Assembly (NCBI RefSeq): GCF_018390605.1
Contig: NZ_JAHBGD010000013.1
Location: 1-32,418 of the forward strand
DNA: 32,418 nt
Source of the DNA: Ancylobacter defluvii
GTDB lineage: Bacteria > Pseudomonadota > Alphaproteobacteria > Rhizobiales > Xanthobacteraceae
Direction of reading: 5' to 3'
In this document: in pieces, positions 23,145 through 31,133 of the stretch
Position numbering within the stretch: the stretch's first letter is position 1
Layout of the letters: every line of letters starts with the position of its first letter
Made by a program: the position numbers and the translations under genes
Notes under the pieces: model-generated
Seen by the model: the letters and a program-made list of their open reading frames with translations, nothing else
Told to the model about the DNA's origin: nothing
The model's database searches: none

Positions 23145-25496
23145 CTATTTCACCTTCAGGGCGGCCAGCACGGCTTCCGGCCGGATCGGCAGGCGGCGCA
23201 GGCGCACCCCGACCGCCTCGAAGATCGCATTGCCGATCGCCGGCGCCACCACCGTCGTGCCGGGCTCGCCCAGCCCGACCGGCACCTCGGTGCTGTCGAC
23301 GAACTCCACCACCACCTCCGGCGTATCGATCATCCGCAGCGGCGTGTAGCTGTCGAGGTTGCGATCGCGCACCTGGCCGTTCTCGAACTCCGTGCCCTCG
23401 CAGAGCGCCATCGACAGGCCCCACAGCGCGGCGCCCTCGCATTGGGCGCGGGCGCTGTCGGGGTCCACCACGGTGCCGCAATCGACCACCAGCCAGATCT
23501 TCTGCACGTCGACGAAACCGGTCTGCCGGTCGACATGCAGCTGCACGGCGCCGCCGACCCAGGTGGGCATCGACCGCGCCTGGCCATAGGAGGTCGCCAC
23601 GCCGATCGCGGTGTCCGCCGGCAGTTTCGCCTTGCCGTAGCCGGACAGCGCGGCGACGCGGGCGAGCACCTGCGCCTGCCGTGCCGCGCCGCCGACCGAA
23701 TCCGGCGCGGTACCGGCATTGCGGCCCTCGGCCTTCAGATGGTCGAGGCGGAACCGCACCGGATCCTTGCCGACCTTCACCGCCGCTTCGTGCATGAAGC
23801 TCTCGATCGCCCAGTTGATCCAGCCCGGCGACACCGAGCGCAGCCAGCCGGGGCGGAAGGTGCTCTCCGCCAGATCGTTGGAGATCGCGCGCGCCCGCTG
23901 CGCCCCGACCGAATACCAGTGATCGACGCCGTCGCTGGCGAACGGATCATACGGCTCGCCATTGACGCCCTTGGGCATGAAGGCCGGCACCATCACCTTG
24001 GTCGGCCAGCCCGCCGCCACCGCCGTATCCATGGCGATGACATTCCGGTCCTGGTCGAACGCCATGCGCACCCGCTGGACCGAGGGCGAGCGCGGGCTGT
24101 CGAACCTGAGGTCGTCCGGCCGCGTCGCCACCATCTTCACCGGCTTGCCGCCGAGCGCCTTCGAGGCCAGCGCGACCGGCACCGCATAGTCGCCGTTGAG
24201 GCGCCGCCCGAAGCCGCCTCCCAGCAGGTAGCTGCGCATGACCACGCCGTTCTCGTCGACGCCGAGCGCCTTTTGCAGCCAGGGCAGCGCCAGCGACTGC
24301 CATTGATTGCCGGTGTGGATTTCCCAGACGCCCTCCGCATTGCGGAAGGCGAGCGCGTTCACCGGCTCCAGCTGGAAGTGCAGCACGGTCGCGGTGGTGT
24401 ATTCCGCCTCCATGGTCACGGCGGCGCGGGCGAATACCGGCACCACATCGGTGTCGCCGGTATCGAGCACCGCGCCCTTGGCGTCGTCGGCGATCAGCGC
24501 GCGCGCACGCTGCTGGATATCCGCCTCGCTCACCCGCGCGGCATCGCTCGGCTTCCACTCGACCCTGACGAGGCCCGCCGCCTTCTGGGCGGCCCAGTGG
24601 CTGTCGGCGATCACCATGGCCCAGCCGGGCGCGGTCCCGGACGGATCGTCGAGCTTGAGTGTCTGCTGATATCCCTTGATCGCCTTGGCGGAGCTGTCGT
24701 CGATGCGGACAATCTCCGATCCGTAGCGCGTCGGCGGCAGCAGGGGAGCCGCATGCACCATCCCCTCGACCTTGGCGTCGATGCCGAAGATGGCCTGCCC
24801 GGTGGTCTTGTCGGCGATGTCGAGCGCGGTGACGTCCTTGCCGACCAGCGTCAGCTCGGCATGCGGCTTCAGCGGCAGCGCCCTCAGCTCGTCCTCGGTG
24901 AAGCTGCGGGTTATGCCTTGCGCCACCAGCTCGCCGAAACCGGCGCTGCGGCCACCGCCGGACACCACGCCGTTGGCGACGCTGACCGCCGCCGGATCGA
25001 GGCCCCAGAGCTCGGCGGCCTTCTGCGCCAGCGCCACCCGCCCGGCCGCGCCGGCCTGGCGATAGACCGGCCAGCTCTGCCACACCGACCAACTGCCGCC
25101 GGTGACCATCAGCCCCCATTTGGCGGCGGTGTCGACATGCTCGATATGCACGTCGTCCCAGTTGGCGCCGAGTTCGTCGGCAAGGATGCGCGCAATGGCG
25201 GTGCCGACATGCTGGCCCATTTCGGCGCGGATGATGTTGACGTTGATCCGGCCCTCGGTATCGATCCAGTACCAGATGGCCGGCTCGTAGCGGGCACCGG
25301 CCGCCTCGATCGGCGTGCCGCCGGGCATCGCCGGATCCATCGCCGCCAAGCCGGCGCGCGGAAAGCCGAACACCGCGCCGGCGGCGCACATCGAGACGAG
25401 GAAACCGCGGCGGCTCAATCCACTTTCGCGCGAGCGGTCGGCCAAGCGGGCGCCATTATCGCGCGAGCGGGCGCGGAAGCGGGATTCGTCAGCCAT
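23145..25496 (-). CDS. Molybdenum hydroxylase large subunit, isoquinoline-1-oxidoreductase beta type, TAT-exported
   Basis: 783 residues. A twin-arginine signal (Arg29-Arg30 in LSRRGFLVS) and a hydrophobic stretch to about 52 route the folded enzyme to the periplasm. The mature part is the molybdopterin-binding chain of the xanthine dehydrogenase superfamily, IorB branch: WIDTEGRINVNIIRAEMGQHVGTA, the GGGFGRR motif in the middle (LLGGGFGRRLNGDY) and, near the end, GLGEPGTTVVAPAIGNAI with the Glu that acts as base in Mo hydroxylases. It pairs with the [2Fe-2S] subunit just upstream (8-nt overlap) and the tri-heme cytochrome. The reaction would be hydroxylation of an N-heterocycle or oxidation of an aldehyde; the substrate cannot be told from sequence. 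Confidence 0.9.
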   Translation of the reverse strand: MADESRFRARSRDNGARLADRSRESGLSRRGFLVSMCAAGAVFGFPRAGLAAMDPAMPGGTPIEAAGARYEPAIWYWIDTEGRINVNIIRAEMGQHVGTAIARILADELGANWDDVHIEHVDTAAKWGLMVTGGSWSVWQSWPVYRQAGAAGRVALAQKAAELWGLDPAAVSVANGVVSGGGRSAGFGELVAQGITRSFTEDELRALPLKPHAELTLVGKDVTALDIADKTTGQAIFGIDAKVEGMVHAAPLLPPTRYGSEIVRIDDSSAKAIKGYQQTLKLDDPSGTAPGWAMVIADSHWAAQKAAGLVRVEWKPSDAARVSEADIQQRARALIADDAKGAVLDTGDTDVVPVFARAAVTMEAEYTTATVLHFQLEPVNALAFRNAEGVWEIHTGNQWQSLALPWLQKALGVDENGVVMRSYLLGGGFGRRLNGDYAVPVALASKALGGKPVKMVATRPDDLRFDSPRSPSVQRVRMAFDQDRNVIAMDTAVAAGWPTKVMVPAFMPKGVNGEPYDPFASDGVDHWYSVGAQRARAISNDLAESTFRPGWLRSVSPGWINWAIESFMHEAAVKVGKDPVRFRLDHLKAEGRNAGTAPDSVGGAARQAQVLARVAALSGYGKAKLPADTAIGVATSYGQARSMPTWVGGAVQLHVDRQTGFVDVQKIWLVVDCGTVVDPDSARAQCEGAALWGLSMALCEGTEFENGQVRDRNLDSYTPLRMIDTPEVVVEFVDSTEVPVGLGEPGTTVVAPAIGNAIFEAVGVRLRRLPIRPEAVLAALKVK

Positions 25497-25962
25497 TGGT
25501 GGTCTCCCCCCGCAGCGCCGCGGCCGCCTCGCGCACCGCGGCGCGGATGCGGAGATAGGTCATGCAGCGGCAGAGATTGCCGGTCATCACCGCGTCGATG
25601 TCGTCGTCGGTCGGGCTGGGAATGTCCTTCAGGAAGGCGGCGGCCTGCATGATCTGGCCGGATTGGCAGTAGCCGCATTGCGGCACCCGCAAATGGCGCC
25701 AGGCCTGCTGCACCGGATGGTTGCCGGCGGGGTCCAGCCCCTCGATGGTGGTGATCTCGGTGCCGGCGACATCGCCCACCGGCGTGATGCAGGAACGCGT
25801 CGCCCGGCCGCCGACATGCACGGTGCAGGCGCCGCACATACCGATGCCGCAGCCATATTTGGTGCCGGTCAGGTCGATCGTGTCGCGGATCACCCAGAGC
25901 AGCGGCGTGTCGGCTTCGACGTCGACGCTGACGTTCCGCCCGTTGACCGTGAAGTCGATCAT
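25489..25962 (-). CDS. Molybdenum hydroxylase [2Fe-2S] small subunit
   Basis: 157 residues from the ATG at 25962; the frame is open further upstream but that part lies inside the cytochrome gene. It has a plant-ferredoxin-type cluster from Cys38, Cys43, Cys46 and Cys58 (CGIGMCGAC) and a second cluster in the helical domain from Cys96, Cys99, Cys131 and Cys133 (CGYC, then LCRC). This is the standard two-cluster subunit that passes electrons from the Mo site. It has no signal of its own and probably travels to the periplasm bound to the TAT-exported large subunit. The start is 13 nt after the cytochrome stop codon. Confidence 0.94.
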   Translation of the reverse strand: MIDFTVNGRNVSVDVEADTPLLWVIRDTIDLTGTKYGCGIGMCGACTVHVGGRATRSCITPVGDVAGTEITTIEGLDPAGNHPVQQAWRHLRVPQCGYCQSGQIMQAAAFLKDIPSPTDDDIDAVMTGNLCRCMTYLRIRAAVREAAAALRGETTNG

Positions 25963-25975
25963 GCCGATGCCCTCA

Positions 25976-27286
25976 TCAGTGTCCGGCGCCCTCGGCCCGG
26001 ATGCGCGCCACCTGCGCGGCGAGATCCGGCCAGGGGGCGAGATTGGCGCGCTTCTCGCGCAGATAGGCCGCCACCGCTGCGATCTCCGCATCCGACAGCG
26101 CGTGGCGGAAGGCCGGCATCACCACGCCGCCCATGCCGTTCTTCGCATCGACGCCGTCGAGGATGACGTGGATCAGGTTGGTGGGGTCGGCGAGCCGGGT
26201 GGAGGAGTTGATCGCCAGCTCCGGCCGCCCCTCGACGATGCGCGACGCATTGTAGTGGCAGGCGGCGCAGGCGGTGGCGTAGAGCCGCTCGCCGAGATCC
26301 TTGCGGTAGGTCGGGTCGGGGCGACCGGCCTTCAGGCTCGCCAGCACGGCGGGGTTGGCGGCGGGATCGGTGGCGGGCGCCCCGATCCCCGCGCCGAGAT
26401 AGGCGCCGATCGCCTCCAGGTCGCTCTTGGGCAGCTCGCGCAGGCCGGCATGCACCACCGGCCCCATCGGACCGGCGGCGATGCCGTGATAGACGCCCGC
26501 CCCGGTGCCGAGATAGCGGGTGAATTCGGCGGCGCTCCACGGCACCACCGAGGGATTGTCGGCGGTCAGCGCCGGGGCGATCCACCTGTCGATCGCGGCG
26601 CCGGCGAAGGCCTCGCCCTTCTTCTCGGCGCCTAAAAGATTGCGCGGCGTGTGGCAGGCGCCGCAATGCGTCACTCCCTCGACGAGATAGGCGCCGCGAT
26701 TCCATTGCTCGGATTTGCCGGGATCGGGCCGGTAGCGGCCGAAATCGACGAAGAGCAGCTTCCAGCCGGCCTGGAGGACCCGCTGGTTCAGCGGGAACGG
26801 CAAGGCGTTGTCCTTGGTCGTCTCCCGCACCGGCGCGACCTTGGCCATCAGGAAGGCATAGATCGCGTCGACGTCCTCGTCGCTCATCTTGGTGAAGTGA
26901 TCGAAGGGGAAGGCCGGCAGCAGATGCGCGCCCTCGCGGTCGACGCCGTCATGCATGGCGCGGCGGAAGGCGGCGGGCGACCAGCTGCCGAGCCCGGTTT
27001 CCGGGTCCGGCGTGATGTTGGAGGCGTAGATCGTGCCGAACCCGGTTTCCATCGGATAGTTGCCGGCATAGGGCTTGCCGCCGACCGCGGTGTGGCAGGT
27101 CGCACAGTAGCCCGCCGCCGCCAGGATCCGGCCCTTCTCGATCACCTCCGGGCTGAAGCTCGGACGCTCGGCGGCGCTCATGGCGGGCAGGCTCGGGTGA
27201 TAGGCGTACACCCCGAAGCCGGCCAGAGCAACGACCGCGGCCGCGACAACGATCGACAGCCAGAACTTGAAATTCAAGCGACGCAT
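25976..27286 (-). CDS. Tri-heme cytochrome c, electron acceptor of the Mo hydroxylase
   Basis: 436 residues. One N-terminal membrane anchor (about 9-29) precedes three cytochrome c domains with heme sites CATCH (61-65), CGACH (208-212) and CAACH (340-344). Likely axial Met ligands sit in the runs that follow each site. This layout is that of the membrane-bound tri-heme cytochromes that serve periplasmic dehydrogenases (alcohol, aldehyde or gluconate type) in alphaproteobacteria, handing electrons to ubiquinone or an oxidase. As the first gene before the two hydroxylase subunits, it should be their electron outlet. The AAAGG before the start is very close to the ATG, so the exact start is less certain. 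Confidence 0.92.
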   Translation of the reverse strand: MRRLNFKFWLSIVVAAAVVALAGFGVYAYHPSLPAMSAAERPSFSPEVIEKGRILAAAGYCATCHTAVGGKPYAGNYPMETGFGTIYASNITPDPETGLGSWSPAAFRRAMHDGVDREGAHLLPAFPFDHFTKMSDEDVDAIYAFLMAKVAPVRETTKDNALPFPLNQRVLQAGWKLLFVDFGRYRPDPGKSEQWNRGAYLVEGVTHCGACHTPRNLLGAEKKGEAFAGAAIDRWIAPALTADNPSVVPWSAAEFTRYLGTGAGVYHGIAAGPMGPVVHAGLRELPKSDLEAIGAYLGAGIGAPATDPAANPAVLASLKAGRPDPTYRKDLGERLYATACAACHYNASRIVEGRPELAINSSTRLADPTNLIHVILDGVDAKNGMGGVVMPAFRHALSDAEIAAVAAYLREKRANLAPWPDLAAQVARIRAEGAGH

Positions 27287-27446
27287 CCTTTGATGTCGAG
27301 CGCCAGAATTAGAATTCTTCTCACATAGGCCGTCAAAGGAATTCTGCCGGGTCGCAAGCCGCCGCCCGTCGAACTTTAGGAGAAATCACCGCGGGCTCGG
27401 CGCCCCTCCCGGCATCCCGCGCCCAAACCAAAGCCCAAGCCCCGCC

Positions 27447-28289
27447 TCAGTCTTCCGCCTTCATGTAGGCAGCGAAGGCCTCGGCATAATCGGGATGCCA
27501 GCGCGACAGGGCCGGCCGGTTCTCGATGATGTCGCCCATGCCCCAGCGCATGCGCTTGAGGTCCATCTCGCGCGTCACTTCATTGTCGGGGCAGAGGATG
27601 TAGAAGTCCCGCTTGTCCAGGCCGTCCATCATGAAATCCGCCGTCTGGTCGGGCGTCCAGGCGCCAGCGGGCTTCTCGGTTACGCCCTTGGCGCGGGTGA
27701 AGCCGGTATAGACGAAGCCGGGGATCAGCAGATGCGCGCTGACCCGCCCGCCGGTCTGCTTGACGAGGTCGTGCGAGACCGATTCCGCCAGCGCCCGCAG
27801 CGCGGCCTTGGAGACGTTGTAGGCGGTGTCGCCCGGCGGTAGCGTGATGCCCTGCTTGGAGCCGGTCATCACCACGGCGCCGGGATGCGGCGAGCCGATC
27901 ATGTCCGGCAGAAAGGCCTGCAGGCCGTGGAACACGCCCCAGAAATTGGTCTCCAAGGTGCGCCGCCACACCGCCTCGCCGGCGGCAAATCCACCGCCGC
28001 CTTCGCGCCCGGCATTGCACATCAGCACCGACACCGGCCCCATCCGGTCCGCCTGTGCCTTCGCCGCGGCAATCTGGGCGATGTCCGTCACGTCGGTCGG
28101 CGCCGCCACCGCGTTGATGCCCTCGGCCCTGAGCGCCTCCACCGCCTGTGTGAGCGAAGGGCCGGGCAGATCCATGATCAGCACCGCCATCCCCGCCGCG
28201 CCGAAGCGCCGGGCGGCGGCAAGCCCGATGCCGCTGGCGCCGCCGGTGACCACCGCGACGCGTTCGGGTGCAATGGCCGGATGTGTCAT
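27447..28289 (-). CDS. SDR-family oxidoreductase
   Basis: 280 residues, soluble, with a GAGGG ribosome-binding site. It is a Rossmann-fold short-chain dehydrogenase: TGGASGIG (15-22) binds NAD(P), NAG (about 92-94) closes the sheet, and the active site is Ser (in MTGSKQG) with Tyr and Lys in YNVSK. Asp40 after strand 2 (in LIMDLPG) suggests NAD(H) rather than NADP(H). The C-terminal part (RMRWGMGDIIENRPALSRWHPDYAEAFAAYM) is longer than the minimal fold and recurs in a subgroup of uncharacterised SDRs. It is divergent from the TRAP operon and 160 nt before the cytochrome gene, so it may belong to the same catabolic unit. Substrate unknown. Confidence 0.9.
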   Translation of the reverse strand: MTHPAIAPERVAVVTGGASGIGLAAARRFGAAGMAVLIMDLPGPSLTQAVEALRAEGINAVAAPTDVTDIAQIAAAKAQADRMGPVSVLMCNAGREGGGGFAAGEAVWRRTLETNFWGVFHGLQAFLPDMIGSPHPGAVVMTGSKQGITLPPGDTAYNVSKAALRALAESVSHDLVKQTGGRVSAHLLIPGFVYTGFTRAKGVTEKPAGAWTPDQTADFMMDGLDKRDFYILCPDNEVTREMDLKRMRWGMGDIIENRPALSRWHPDYAEAFAAYMKAED

Positions 28290-28552
28290 GGCGTTTCCCT
28301 CGGTTCCGTATGCTGCCGTCCCCGCATTCTATACTGCCGGCCACGGCGCCCCGAACCGGCTTCCGCTCATCGTCGCATTGAATTTGGCTCAACCGCCCCA
28401 TTCTACCGGCGGCGTGACGCTGCGACAGCCGCAGGCATCGAAAAATACGATCATCATAATTGCCAAATTTTATTCTGACGCATTAAAGTCATCATCCTTG
28501 ATGCCCGCGGACATCCCGGAATAAATGACAACCCCTGCATAGAAAATATCTA

Positions 28553-28566
28553 TTCTATTAATAGAA
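28553..28566. promoter_or_regulatory. Candidate operator, perfect 14-bp palindrome
   Basis: TTCTATTAATAGAA is its own reverse complement. It lies about 130 nt upstream of the predicted TRAP transcription start, where an activator's upstream site would be, and shares the CTATTAAT core with the site in front of marR. Confidence 0.55.
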
Positions 28567-28672
28567 CTACATAATTTTATCTGATTAAATAATCATCTTT
28601 CCCTCTTCGGCGATGCTTCCCGCATGGGCATACGTAGAGTTACGGGTTGAGATCCCCCAACGTTTCTCCTTC

Positions 28673-28688
28673 TGGCACGCTCGATGCA
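28673..28688 (+). promoter_or_regulatory. Candidate sigma-54 promoter of the TRAP operon
   Basis: TGGCACG-CTCG-ATGCA matches the consensus TGGCACG-N4-TTGCW with one change. The essential GG (28674-28675) and GC (28686-28687) are exactly 10 nt apart. The predicted start near 28699 leaves a leader of about 30 nt with an AAGGA ribosome-binding site before dctP. Confidence 0.7.
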
Positions 28689-28729
28689 ATCGGTTCCTCC
28701 GTATTTCTCCACGGCAAGGAACGCGGATC

Positions 28730-29746
28730 ATGCTCACTCTCTCCTCCCTGAAGCGGCTTGCTACCCTGAAGCGGCTTGCGGCCATCGGTGTCGTCGCTTC
28801 GGTGCTCGGTGCCGCCGGGCTGGCCTCCCCGGCCCTCTCCCAAACCAAGCTGCGCCTTGCGGTGGAAACCAATTCCGGTGACCCGCTCAACATCATGCTG
28901 GCGAATTTCCGCGACGCTCTCGCCAAATCGGCCGGTTCGGAGGTCGCCATCGAGTTCTTCGAGGGTGGCGCGCTGGGCGACGAGACGGCGCTGATGGAGC
29001 TGATCCGCGCCGGCGAAGTGCAGGTGGTGCCGCTCGGCTCGGATGTCGTCACCCTCGACAAGGGCTTCTCCGTGCTCGACACCCCCTTCCTGTTCGCCGA
29101 CAAGGCCAGCGCCCGCGCCGCCTTTGACGGCAGGTTCGGCGAACTGCTCGCCGCCTCGCTGCGCGAGAAGGCCGGCCTTCAGGTGCTGGCCTTCGGCGAG
29201 CTCGGTTTCCGCACCATCTCGACCACGGCCAAGCAGATCAACGTCCCGGCCGACCTCAAGGGCCTGAAGATCCGCACGCCGGGCAGCCCGACCCGCATCC
29301 TCGCCTTCAAGACGCTGGGCGCGGCGCCCACCCCGATGCCGCTCGGCGAAGTCTATATGGCGCTCAAGCAGGGGGCGCTGGACGGCCAGGAGAACCCGCT
29401 TTCGGTGATCAAGGACTTCTCCTTCTTCGAGGTGCAGAAGTTCATCGCCCTGACCAACCACGTCTACACGCCCATCACCCTCGCCATGAACGGCGCCGCC
29501 TATGACGCGCTCTCGGCGGAGATGAAGGCCAAGCTGAAGGACGCCGCCAAGGCCGGCTCCGCCGCCACCCGCAAGGTCTCCGACGACAGCGACGCCCGCC
29601 TCGTCGACGAGTTCAAGTCGAAGGGCGTGACGGTGACGACCCCCGACCTCGCCGCCTTCCGTACCGCGGCCGAGCCGGTGAAGGGCGAGATCGCCAAGGT
29701 GGTTGGGCCCGATCTGATGACCAAGCTCGAAGCCAGCCTGAAGTGA
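28730..29746 (+). CDS. dctP: TRAP transporter substrate-binding protein (DctP family)
   Basis: 338 residues from the ATG at 28730 (AAGGA ribosome-binding site); an open frame further upstream is promoter sequence. A signal peptide of about 36 residues ends PALSQ and contains a doubled LKRLA motif from a 16-nt direct repeat. The mature part is the DctP fold: ETNSGDPLNIMLANFRDAL, ALMELIRAGEVQVVPLG, then LKGLKIRTPGSPTRILAFKTLGA with the Arg that grips the substrate carboxylate, and EVYMALKQGALDGQENPL, a family hallmark. A carboxylate ligand is therefore likely. The next gene suggests a malonate-type acid. Confidence 0.95.
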   Translation: MLTLSSLKRLATLKRLAAIGVVASVLGAAGLASPALSQTKLRLAVETNSGDPLNIMLANFRDALAKSAGSEVAIEFFEGGALGDETALMELIRAGEVQVVPLGSDVVTLDKGFSVLDTPFLFADKASARAAFDGRFGELLAASLREKAGLQVLAFGELGFRTISTTAKQINVPADLKGLKIRTPGSPTRILAFKTLGAAPTPMPLGEVYMALKQGALDGQENPLSVIKDFSFFEVQKFIALTNHVYTPITLAMNGAAYDALSAEMKAKLKDAAKAGSAATRKVSDDSDARLVDEFKSKGVTVTTPDLAAFRTAAEPVKGEIAKVVGPDLMTKLEASLK

Positions 29747-29766
29747 ATGCGAGCGAGCTTTGCGAC

Positions 29767-30564
29767 ATGACTTCGATCACTGGTGAGGAAGCCCGCAAGG
29801 GCTTCCGTTACGACGGCTACGCCACACTCGGCCGCCTCGGCCTCATCTACATCGCCTCCAGCATCGTCATGGACGCCGAATGGGCGGCCATGGCGGCGCC
29901 GGGGCTGTCGATCCATACCACCCGCGTGCGCCTGCCGAAGGTGACGCTGGAAGGCATCGACCAGATGATGAACGCGCCGGAGCTGGAGCAATCCGCCCGG
30001 CTGGTCGGCTCGGCGCCGATCGATGTGTTGTGCTTCGGCGGCACCAGCGCCTCCTTTGTCTACGGCACCGCCTATGACAAGGCGCTGATCGGCCGCATGG
30101 AGGGTTGGGCACCGGGCGTGAAGGCGACCACCGCCTCCACCGCCTCGCTCGCCGCGCTCGCCGAGGTGAAGGCCGGCCCGGTGGCGCTGGCGACGCCCTA
30201 TGTCGACGCCATCCACCAGCGGGCGATCAACTTCCTCGAATCGAACGGCCACAAGGTGCTCAACAGCGGCAATCTCGGCATCGACGAGGATTGGGCGCTG
30301 GCCGACGTGCCGCTGGAGAAGGTGTTCGACCACGTCGTCGCCTGCGACCACCCGGACGCCACGGCGATCTTCATCTCCTGCACCAATTTCCGCTCCGCCG
30401 GCGTCATCGAGGCGCTGGAGACCGCGCTCGGCAAGCCGGTGATCTCCGCCGTGCAGGCCTCGTTCTGGCACTGCCTGGAGGTGGCCGGCATCGACGGCGC
30501 GAGGCCCGGCTACGGGCGGTTGTTCGACCGCCGCCTCGCCACCGAGGGGGGATCGTCGACATGA
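29767..30564 (+). CDS. Arylmalonate decarboxylase-like enzyme (Asp/Glu racemase superfamily)
   Basis: 265 residues from the ATG at 29767; a GTG at 29743 overlapping the dctP stop would add 8. The superfamily has two facing active-site motifs, each with Cys in racemases. Here the first is FGGTSASF, with Gly92 in place of Cys, and the second is ISCTNF with Cys205 kept. The same Gly/Cys pair (Gly74 and Cys188) defines Bordetella arylmalonate decarboxylase, and the spacing agrees within one residue (113 against 114). Other stretches also match that enzyme as I recall it: VALATPYVDAIHQRAINFLE and, at the end, RPGYGRLFD. It would remove CO2 from a disubstituted malonate without cofactor, in the cytoplasm. 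Maleate isomerase relatives, which keep both Cys, are the alternative. Location between dctP and dctQ implies it acts on the imported acid. Confidence 0.82.
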   Translation: MTSITGEEARKGFRYDGYATLGRLGLIYIASSIVMDAEWAAMAAPGLSIHTTRVRLPKVTLEGIDQMMNAPELEQSARLVGSAPIDVLCFGGTSASFVYGTAYDKALIGRMEGWAPGVKATTASTASLAALAEVKAGPVALATPYVDAIHQRAINFLESNGHKVLNSGNLGIDEDWALADVPLEKVFDHVVACDHPDATAIFISCTNFRSAGVIEALETALGKPVISAVQASFWHCLEVAGIDGARPGYGRLFDRRLATEGGSST

Positions 30565-31133
30565 CCTTCAAGCTTCTGGAAGCGCGGCGCGCGCCCTCCG
30601 ACCTTATTGGCCGCGCCAGCCTCATCGGCGCGGCATCCTGGCTCGTCGAGACCGTCGGCATGGTGCTGATGGCGGTGCTGAGCCTGTTGGTGCTTGCCAA
30701 CGCCACCGGCCGCTATTTCTTCAACACCCCCCTTCCCTGGACGGAAGAGGTCGTCTCGATCCTGCTGGTATGGATCGCCGCGGTCGGCGTGGTGCTGGCG
30801 GCCGGGCGCGGCGCGCTGGTCGGCTGCGAGATCGTCACCGGCCGGCTGCCGCCGCAGCAGGCGCGGACCCTCACCCGCGCGATCAGCTTCGTCAGCGCCC
30901 TGCTGATGCTGGCCGTCGCCTGGTATTCCTGGCGCTACATGCAGGTGTTCGGCCGCGACGTCACGCCGATGCTCGACATCCCGAAATCCTGGATCTCCGG
31001 CGGCCTGCTCGCCGCCTCTCTCGGCATGGCCGCCGCGTTCCTCTACCGCACCGTCGTGCCGCACAAGCTGGTCCTCATCGAGGACATTGCGGAAGAGATC
31101 GCCGACCACCCGGCCCATGAGGTGAAACTATGA
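30561..31133 (+). CDS. dctQ: TRAP transporter small membrane subunit (DctQ)
   Basis: 190 residues from the ATG at 30561, which overlaps the preceding stop as ATGA. It has four hydrophobic helices, near 29-49, 61-82, 103-122 and 147-166. The family signature NATGRYFFNTPLPWTEEVVSILLVWIAAVG spans helices 1 and 2. It is the small inner-membrane partner that links the binding protein and DctM. Its tail (VLIEDIAEEIADHPAHEVKL) is acidic and slightly longer than usual. Confidence 0.93.
   Translation: MTFKLLEARRAPSDLIGRASLIGAASWLVETVGMVLMAVLSLLVLANATGRYFFNTPLPWTEEVVSILLVWIAAVGVVLAAGRGALVGCEIVTGRLPPQQARTLTRAISFVSALLMLAVAWYSWRYMQVFGRDVTPMLDIPKSWISGGLLAASLGMAAAFLYRTVVPHKLVLIEDIAEEIADHPAHEVKL

Larger units (their letters stand above)
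28290..28729. promoter_or_regulatory. Divergent promoter region between SDR and TRAP units
   Basis: About 440 nt with no gene; 28441-28610 is strongly AT-rich. It holds the perfect palindrome TTCTATTAATAGAA (28553-28566), the MarR-operator-like sequence overlapping it, and a sigma-54-type promoter at 28673-28688. No other strong promoter was picked out for the SDR gene. Confidence 0.55.

Noticed and set aside
22938..25652. Long plus-strand open frame (904 codons) opposite the Mo hydroxylase
   Set aside because: Same reasoning: a low-complexity His/Arg/Gly composition, opposite an enzyme with clear motifs.
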